A DNA stretch of 6,952 bases from JAXGPP01 sp964436865. GTDB lineage: Bacteria; Planctomycetota; Planctomycetia; Pirellulales; Thermoguttaceae. Location of the stretch: the NCBI GenBank assembly GCA_964436865.1, contig CAYTFK010000356.1:1-6952 (forward strand), in the 5' to 3' direction. Positions 1 through 5,223 of this stretch are shown here, piece after piece (position 1 is the stretch's first letter; every line of letters starts with the position of its first letter). The notes below the pieces were generated by a model. The model was not told the origin of the DNA. It worked only from the letters and a program-made list of their open reading frames with translations, and ran no database searches. The position numbers and the translations under genes were made by a program.

Positions 1-6
1 TGGGCA

Positions 7-3000
7 ATGGTCGATTTTCTTTCTATCGAGCGCGAGATTCAGCAGGCGATGCAGGCGGATCGGTTCCGCCTGGCGAAGCAGGTTCGCGCGCTGAGGCAGG
101 CCACCGAGGCCGGCAAGCCGATCGACCGGCTCTTCACCCGGCTGAGGGACGAGCTCGATGAGTCGGTGAAGCGGTGCCAGAGCCGGCGCGAGGGGCTGCC
201 CCGGGTGAGCTACGACGACAGCCTGCCGATCGTCGCCCGGCGCGAGGAGATCGCGGCCGCGATCGGCGACCACCAGGTGGTGGTCGTCTCGGGCGAGACG
301 GGCTCGGGCAAGTCGACCCAGTTGCCCAAGATCTGCCTGGAGCTGGGGCGCGGCACGTCAGGCATGATCGGCCATACCCAGCCGCGGCGGATTGCCGCCC
401 GGTCGATCGCCACGCGCGTGGCGGAGGAGTTGAGCGTGCCGTTGGGGCGCGAGGTGGGCTTCAAGATCCGCTTTGCCGATTCGACCAGCCCGCGGACCTA
501 TGTGAAGCTGATGACCGACGGCATCCTGCTGGCCGAGACGCAGCACGACCGGTTCCTCGATCAGTACGACACGATCATTCTCGACGAGGCCCACGAGCGG
601 TCGCTCAACATCGATTTTCTGATCGGCTACTTGAAGCGGCTGTTGCCGAAGCGGCGAGAATTGAAGCTGATCATCACCTCGGCGACGCTGGAGACAGCGC
701 GCTTTGCGAGGCATTTCCGCACTGCCGCCGGGCCGGCTCCGGTGATTGAGGTCTCGGGGCGGGCCTACCCGGTGGAGGTTTTCTACCGCCCGATCGAGCC
801 CAATGAGGAGGGTGAAGAGCCGGAGCTGGAGGACGCCGTGCTGGCCGCGGTGGATCAACTGGCCCGGGTGGACAGCGGCGACATGCTGATCTTCATGCCC
901 ACGGAGCGGCACATCCACGACATGGCCAAGGCCCTGCGCGCGCATCGGCTGCCGGGCGATGCCGGCCAGACGACCCAGGTGCTGCCGCTTTACGCTCGGC
1001 TGCCGACGGGGGAACAGCAGCGGATCTTCCAGCCGCACGCGCACCGGCGGATCGTCATCGCCACGAACGTGGCTGAGTCGTCGCTCACCGTGCCGGGGAT
1101 CCGCTACGTGATCGACCCGGGCACGGCGCGGATCAGCCGGTACTCGCCGCGTTCGAAGACGCAAAGGCTGCCGATCGAGGCGATTTCACAGGCCTCGGCC
1201 GACCAGCGCAAGGGGCGTTGCGGGCGTGTCGGGCCGGGCGTGTGCATCCGGCTCTACAGCGAAGCCGATTACCTTGCGCGCGACCGCTACACGCCCCCAG
1301 AGATCCTCCGCAGTAATCTGGCGGCGGTGATCCTTCAGACCAAGGCCCTTGGCCTAGGGCCGATCGAGAAATTTCCCTTTCTCGAGCCGCCAAAGCCGGC
1401 GGCAATCCGCGACGGCTACCGCACGCTGTTCGAACTCGGGGCGATCGACGAGAGCAACAATCTCACGGCGATCGGCCAGCGGCTGGCCCGGCTGCCGGTC
1501 GATCCGCGGATCGGCCGCATGATCCTCGCCGCCGCGGAGGAGAACTGCCTGGCCGAGGTGCTCATCATCGCCGCGGCGCTGGAGATCCGCGATCCGCGCG
1601 ACCGGCCGTTGGAGAAACAGGAAAAGGCCGACACCAAGCATGCGCAGTTTGCCGACGGCAACTCCGATTTCCTGAGCTACCTGAAGCTGTGGGATTTCTA
1701 TCACGGCCTGAAGCAGAAGCTTTCGCGGAATCAGCTCACCCGGGCGTGCCGCGAGAATTTCCTCTCGTCGAACCGAATGCGGGAGTGGCTCGACATCCAC
1801 CGCCAGTTGCTGCAACTGGTCGGCGAGGCCGGGCTCAAGCCGGCGCCGCGGCGCGACGACTACAATTCGATCCACCGCGCGATTCTCACCGGACTGTTGG
1901 CCAACCTGGCGTATCGCAACGAATCGTACGAATACACGGCGGCCGGCGGCACGCGGTTCTTTCTCTGGCCCGGTTCGGGGACGTTTGAGAAGAAGCCCAA
2001 GTGGGTGGTCGCCGCGGAACTGGTGGAAACGAGCAAGCGCTACCTGCGGACCGTAGCGCGGATCGATCCCGGCTGGGTCGAGCCGATGGCGATGCACTTG
2101 GTGAAGCGGTATTACAGCGATCCGCAGTGGCATGCCGAGAGCGGGTCGGCGGTGGCGCTGGAGAAGGTGACGCTGTTCGGCTTGCCGATCGTTCCCCAGC
2201 GGCGCGTGGCCTATGGGCCGATCAATCCGGAACATGCGCGGCAGATGCTCATCCAGAGCGGGCTGGTCGAGGGGCAGTTGGAAAGCAGCGCGCCTTTTCT
2301 CCGCCACAACCAGGAGCTCTATCGGCAGATGGAGCGGCTGGAGGCCAAGCTCCGGCGGCACGACCTGCTGTTGGGCGAGTGGAACCGCTACGAGTTCTAC
2401 GACGCGCGGTTGCCGGCCGACGTCTACGATCTGGCGCGGCTCAGCCGCTGGCGCCGCGACGTGGAAAAGGACCAGCCGAGACTGTTGTTCATGACCGAGG
2501 CCGATCTGGTCCGCGAAGCGGTCGACGAGTCGGTGGCGGCTGCGTTTCCCGACACGCTTCCGGTCGAGCACAACGAGTTGCCGCTCGATTACCGCTTTGA
2601 GCCCGGTTCGCAGCAGGACGGCGTCACGCTGACCGTGCCGGTCGAAGCGGTCAACCAGCTCGATCCGGAGCGGCTGAATTGGGTCGTGCCCGGAGTGCTT
2701 GAGCGGAAAATCACCGCGCTGATCAAGTCGCTTCCGAAGCCGATCCGGCGGAACCTGGTGCCGGCTCCCGATACGGCGCGGCAGGTCGTGGGCCGGCTGC
2801 GGTTTGCCCAGGGGAGCCTGCTTACGGCGTTGTCGGCCGAACTGGCGCGGATCGCTGGCCAGGCGGTGCCGGTCGAAGCCTTCGACCTGGATCGGCTGCC
2901 CGAAGATCTGCGGATGAATGTGCGGGTGGTGGACGCCCAGGGGACTCCGCTGGCCACGGGCCGCGACCTGGTGCGACTGCGCCGCGAGCTCAAGCAGGAG

Positions 3001-3909
3001 ACCTCGACCGGGCTGGCGACGATCGACGACGATCGTTGGACCCGCGACGGGATTGCCGAGTGGGACCTCGACGAGTTGCCGGAAGAGACGGAAGTGCGGC
3101 GCGGCGCGCTGGTGCTTAAGGCGTATCCGATGCTGATGGACCGCGGCGACTCGGTCGCGATTCGTCTGACTGATTCACCACGCCGGGCCGAGCATGAAAC
3201 CCGGCACGGCCTGCGGCGGCTCTTCTTCCTTGCCTGCCGCCGGGAGCTGAAGACCCAGGTCGATTGGCTGCCGGGGCTGGCCCAGATGGCGGTCCATGCG
3301 GCGTCGCTGCGGGGTTTCGAATTGCGGCTGCAACTCGCGGAGCTGTTGGCCGATCGGGCGTTCGTCGCCGGCCAGCCGATCGTGCGGACGCAGGGCGACT
3401 TTGAGCGGCGTCTGGCCGAAGGGCGGCAACGGATCGTGCCCGCGGTTCAGGACGTGGCCGAACTGGCCGGGCCGCTGTTCGAGGCCTATCACCAGGCGCA
3501 ATTGGCCCTGGAGCAAGCGCCGCCGATGCAGTGGGAATACGCGGTGGTCGACATGAAGGCCCAGCTTGCGCGGCTCATGCAAGCGAGTTTCCTTACCCGA
3601 ACACCGTGGAACTGGCTCCAGCACTATCCCCGCTATCTGCGGGCGATTCCGCTCAGGCTCGACAAGCTCCGCTCGGGCGGCCTGGCCCGCGATCGCGACG
3701 GCACGGCCGACGTCGTCGCCCGGCAGGAGGCCTACTTTCAGCGGCTTCGCCAGCACGAGGAACTCGATCTGTTCGATCCCGAGCTGGAGCAATACCGCTG
3801 GATGCTCGAGGAGTATCGGGTGTCGCTCTTCGCCCAGCAACTGGGAACCGCCGTGCCCATTTCCGGGAAGCGATTGGAGCGGCAGTGGGAGAAGGTGAAG
3901 GAGGAGTGA
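7..3909 (+). CDS. hrpA: ATP-dependent RNA helicase HrpA (DEAH box)
   Basis: Cytoplasmic DEAH-box helicase that uses ATP to unwind or remodel RNA. E. coli HrpA has been linked to fimbrial mRNA processing and to rescue of collided ribosomes. All helicase motifs are visible: Walker A GETGSGKST at residues 96-104, motif Ia TQPRR at 124-128, TDGILL at 170-175, DEAH at 193-196, SAT at 225-227, motif V TNVAESSLTVPG at 353-364, and motif VI QRKGRCGR at 400-407. The helicase-associated winged-helix/HA2 region follows at about 430-560. An OB-fold-like part lies around 610-760, then the long HrpA-specific C-terminal region (DUF3418 type) to the end, closing with a conserved YRVSLFAQQLGT block near 1274. 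The length matches E. coli HrpA (about 1300), and similarity spans the whole chain, which separates it from the shorter HrpB. The ATG at 7 fits the family N-terminus, but only six in-frame open bases lie upstream, so an earlier start outside the window is possible. No obvious terminator follows the TGA. Confidence 0.96.
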   Translation: MVDFLSIEREIQQAMQADRFRLAKQVRALRQATEAGKPIDRLFTRLRDELDESVKRCQSRREGLPRVSYDDSLPIVARREEIAAAIGDHQVVVVSGETGSGKSTQLPKICLELGRGTSGMIGHTQPRRIAARSIATRVAEELSVPLGREVGFKIRFADSTSPRTYVKLMTDGILLAETQHDRFLDQYDTIILDEAHERSLNIDFLIGYLKRLLPKRRELKLIITSATLETARFARHFRTAAGPAPVIEVSGRAYPVEVFYRPIEPNEEGEEPELEDAVLAAVDQLARVDSGDMLIFMPTERHIHDMAKALRAHRLPGDAGQTTQVLPLYARLPTGEQQRIFQPHAHRRIVIATNVAESSLTVPGIRYVIDPGTARISRYSPRSKTQRLPIEAISQASADQRKGRCGRVGPGVCIRLYSEADYLARDRYTPPEILRSNLAAVILQTKALGLGPIEKFPFLEPPKPAAIRDGYRTLFELGAIDESNNLTAIGQRLARLPVDPRIGRMILAAAEENCLAEVLIIAAALEIRDPRDRPLEKQEKADTKHAQFADGNSDFLSYLKLWDFYHGLKQKLSRNQLTRACRENFLSSNRMREWLDIHRQLLQLVGEAGLKPAPRRDDYNSIHRAILTGLLANLAYRNESYEYTAAGGTRFFLWPGSGTFEKKPKWVVAAELVETSKRYLRTVARIDPGWVEPMAMHLVKRYYSDPQWHAESGSAVALEKVTLFGLPIVPQRRVAYGPINPEHARQMLIQSGLVEGQLESSAPFLRHNQELYRQMERLEAKLRRHDLLLGEWNRYEFYDARLPADVYDLARLSRWRRDVEKDQPRLLFMTEADLVREAVDESVAAAFPDTLPVEHNELPLDYRFEPGSQQDGVTLTVPVEAVNQLDPERLNWVVPGVLERKITALIKSLPKPIRRNLVPAPDTARQVVGRLRFAQGSLLTALSAELARIAGQAVPVEAFDLDRLPEDLRMNVRVVDAQGTPLATGRDLVRLRRELKQETSTGLATIDDDRWTRDGIAEWDLDELPEETEVRRGALVLKAYPMLMDRGDSVAIRLTDSPRRAEHETRHGLRRLFFLACRRELKTQVDWLPGLAQMAVHAASLRGFELRLQLAELLADRAFVAGQPIVRTQGDFERRLAEGRQRIVPAVQDVAELAGPLFEAYHQAQLALEQAPPMQWEYAVVDMKAQLARLMQASFLTRTPWNWLQHYPRYLRAIPLRLDKLRSGGLARDRDGTADVVARQEAYFQRLRQHEELDLFDPELEQYRWMLEEYRVSLFAQQLGTAVPISGKRLERQWEKVKEE

Positions 3910-3950
3910 GGAAGGGCGAGTGACACAAGAACCGCGCTGGGCGAGGGCGT

Positions 3951-4094
3951 CTACCAAATCGAGATCTCACGCCGTGCCTGATCAATGTCCTCCCCAGAGA
4001 TCCGCACTTTCAGGTCGGCGCAGAGTCCTTTCAGCCGTGGATTCCGGCCGCTCGCGGCACGCTGCTGGCTTAGGAAATTGACGAAATCAGCCAT
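3951..4094 (-). pseudogene. Antitoxin-like fragment (VapB/DUF2281 type), likely N-terminally degraded
   Basis: A 47-codon frame runs from ATG at 4094 to TAG at 3951-3953. Its product begins MADFVNFLSQ, continues LKGLCADLKVRIS, and ends EDIDQARREISIW. The order 'DFV.FL', a basic linker, 'LKG..ADL.V.IS.EDID.ARRE', then W is the C-terminal two-thirds pattern I associate with small type II antitoxins of the VapB/DUF2281-like kind, whose '(E)EDI.EARREMW' tail binds the toxin. Such antitoxins are usually about 70-85 residues, so the N-terminal helix or DNA-binding part seems to be missing. A stop codon (TGA) directly precedes the ATG in frame. A better start (ATG 4108-4106, with a good ribosome site) sits 14 bases upstream in a different frame and stops after 12 codons, which is consistent with a frameshift. 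No partner toxin gene lies in the gap. It could instead be an intact small protein or a chance frame. Confidence 0.42.
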
Positions 4095-4113
4095 TCATCG
4101 ATTGCCATGAAAT

Positions 4114-4119
4114 TCTCCC
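4114..4119 (-). promoter_or_regulatory. Shine-Dalgarno-like GGGAGA upstream of the antitoxin-like fragment
   Basis: On the minus strand GGGAGA lies five bases before ATG 4108-4106. This is one of the better ribosome-binding sites in the window, yet it leads into a frame of only 12 codons that ends at TAA. The antitoxin-like frame begins 14 bases further on and is out of frame with this ATG. The arrangement suggests a relic start whose reading frame has shifted by one base, but chance cannot be ruled out for such a short motif. Confidence 0.3.
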
Positions 4120-4125
4120 AAGTGC

Positions 4126-4140
4126 GGCCGAAAGGCGGCC
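4126..4140. repeat. Short inverted repeat, 5-bp stem
   Basis: GGCCG at 4126-4130 pairs perfectly with CGGCC at 4136-4140 around a five-base loop, AAAGG on the plus strand. It sits just upstream of the minus-strand Shine-Dalgarno-like run. The stem is short and does not extend, because the next bases on both sides are C. It is a weak hairpin that could arise by chance in GC-rich DNA. Confidence 0.35.
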
Positions 4141-4154
4141 CTGACACATTCCGG

Positions 4155-4169
4155 GGCGGCCTCGCCGCC
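4155..4169. repeat. GC-rich hairpin in the convergent intergenic region
   Basis: GGCGGC at 4155-4160 and GCCGCC at 4164-4169 form a perfect 6-bp all-GC stem with a three-base loop (CTC on the plus strand). It lies about 90 bases past the isomerase stop on the minus strand and about 245 bases past the helicase stop on the plus strand. Neither side is followed by a T-run, so it does not meet the standard for a Rho-independent terminator. It may still help end transcription or protect the 3' end of the minus-strand transcript. Confidence 0.4.
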
Positions 4170-4260
4170 GCAGCCTCAATCGATATTCTACGTCGTTTCA
4201 ATAGGGCCATTCTACCCTCGCAAGGTGTGCGTGATACTTCTGCGTTCCGACTTTCCTTCG

Positions 4261-5223
4261 TCATTTCTCGCCGACAAGCTCTCTCGTCCCCGCTTTGAAG
4301 TATGGTACGGCGCCAGTGTACTCAACCGGAGTGTGCGGACGCTCGAGGGCGGAGAGTCTCTCGAGCAGTTCACGAGCCAGCGAGTCTTCCACGGCGCGGC
4401 GGACGTCGGCCAGTTGCCGAGTGCCGGGTTTGATTTCATCGCAGCGGATGAGATGCACGCCGAACGGCGTGACGACCGGCGGACTGATTTCGCCTGCCTG
4501 AAGCGTAAACGCCGCGCGTGAGAAGGCCTCGACCATCGGGCCGCGACGGCCGATCCAACCCAGCCGGCCGCCTTCCGCGGTGCTGGGGCCACCGGAGTAT
4601 TTTTGTGCCGCCTCGGCGAAGGAGAGCTTTCCGGCGACGATCTCGTCACGAATTTGCTCCGCCTTCTCTACCAGCGGCACCAAGTCTTGCGCGGTTGCGT
4701 CTCTTTCGAGTTGGAACAGGATGTGGCTGACGAGCATCTCCGTGCCGTCGAACTGGCAGCGATGGGCCGCAAAATGCGCCGCGAGCCGCTCCTCGGTCAC
4801 ATAACGCGCGAGGTAACGCTCCCAGACGATATTCCAGGCAAGCTGCCGGCGGAGAGCGTCGGCAGTGACAGACTGCTCCTGGAGATACTGATCGAGCGTC
4901 TTCTGGCGGCTGGCGAGATCCTGTTGCAGAGCATCGAGCGCGGAACGGATCTCCGCCTCGGTGGCCGCGGCGCCGGTCCGCCGGGCGTAGGCAAGCACCA
5001 GTCGGCGTGCAACGATCTCTTCGAGCACCTGCGCCCGCATGACCGGCATGGCCCAGTCGGCGACGGACTGGCCGTGCGTGGCGATTGCCGCCAGGCGATC
5101 CACTTCAGCGATGCGCACCGGCTCCTGGCCAACGGTGGCCGCGACCTCGGATGCCGGCTGACCGTGTGCCGTTGCGGCAAACGTCCAGGCCAGGAGGATC
5201 GCAGCGCGGCAGCAGACGTTCAT
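4261..5223 (-). CDS. Exported parvulin-type peptidyl-prolyl cis-trans isomerase (SurA/PpiC-like)
   Basis: Predicted folding factor that isomerises peptide bonds before proline in exported proteins. The 320-residue product starts with a signal peptide: MNVCCR, a hydrophobic core to about residue 17, and a likely cleavage site near ATAHGQ at 17-22. A SurA_N-like helical chaperone region follows at about 24-150 (the 'V.E..V.R.LVLAYAR' helix near 65-81). A single parvulin domain occupies about 162-262, with VSHILF at 165-170, FAEAAQKYS at 202-210, GGRLGWIG at 218-225, FTLQAGEIS at 239-247 and FGVHLIR at 254-260. Histidines 167 and 257 match the conserved pair of the fold. The Cys/Asp position of the active site (after Y-S-G) is glycine, a substitution also seen in other exported parvulins. 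A Lys/Arg/Glu-rich tail follows. The ATG at 5223 was chosen over an upstream GTG at 5244 because it overlaps the preceding gene's stop as ATGA and directly begins the signal peptide. The exact subfamily (SurA, PrsA or PpiD-like) is uncertain. Confidence 0.88.
   Translation of the reverse strand: MNVCCRAAILLAWTFAATAHGQPASEVAATVGQEPVRIAEVDRLAAIATHGQSVADWAMPVMRAQVLEEIVARRLVLAYARRTGAAATEAEIRSALDALQQDLASRQKTLDQYLQEQSVTADALRRQLAWNIVWERYLARYVTEERLAAHFAAHRCQFDGTEMLVSHILFQLERDATAQDLVPLVEKAEQIRDEIVAGKLSFAEAAQKYSGGPSTAEGGRLGWIGRRGPMVEAFSRAAFTLQAGEISPPVVTPFGVHLIRCDEIKPGTRQLADVRRAVEDSLARELLERLSALERPHTPVEYTGAVPYFKAGTRELVGEK
5220..5223 (-). promoter_or_regulatory. ATGA stop/start overlap (translational coupling)
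   Basis: On the minus strand, ATG of the isomerase (5223-5221) and TGA of the DUF1598-like gene (5222-5220) share bases as ATGA. The sequence just upstream of this ATG has only a weak, distant G-rich run (GGTGGG, ten bases away). Terminating ribosomes re-initiating at the overlap are therefore the likely route of translation. This decides the isomerase start and shows that the two genes are one transcription unit. Confidence 0.75.

Larger units (their letters stand above)
3910..4260. other. Convergent intergenic region, about 350 bp
   Basis: This gap separates the 3' end of the plus-strand helicase gene from the 3' end of the minus-strand isomerase gene. It holds no full-length gene that I can support. 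It contains a short minus-strand antitoxin-like reading frame (3951-4094), a Shine-Dalgarno-like run just upstream of that frame (4114-4119), and inverted repeats at 4126-4140 and 4155-4169. The 7-base word ATTCTAC occurs twice, at 4185-4191 and 4209-4215. Read on the minus strand (GTAGAAT) it contains TAGAAT, which resembles a -10 box, but I found no properly spaced -35 partner. There is no T-rich run after either hairpin and no tRNA-like structure. The region looks less GC-rich than the flanking genes. Confidence 0.7.

Noticed and set aside
358..1164. A 268-codon minus-strand frame opposite the helicase core
   Set aside because: It mirrors the conserved ATPase domain, has Arg/Pro/His-rich composition typical of antisense translation, and has no recognisable domain.
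1354..2571. A 405-codon open frame on the minus strand inside the helicase gene
   Set aside because: It is fully antisense to conserved HrpA sequence, its translation is low-complexity and rich in Arg, Leu, Gln and His, and it resembles no family. Long antisense frames are expected in GC-rich genes.
4155..4169. Rho-independent terminator for either converging gene
   Set aside because: The GC stem is perfect but no T-run follows on either strand, so it was recorded only as an inverted repeat.
4107..4298. A 63-codon plus-strand frame in the intergenic region
   Set aside because: It has no ribosome-binding site of note and no recognisable similarity, and it runs into the 3' end of the isomerase gene in antisense.
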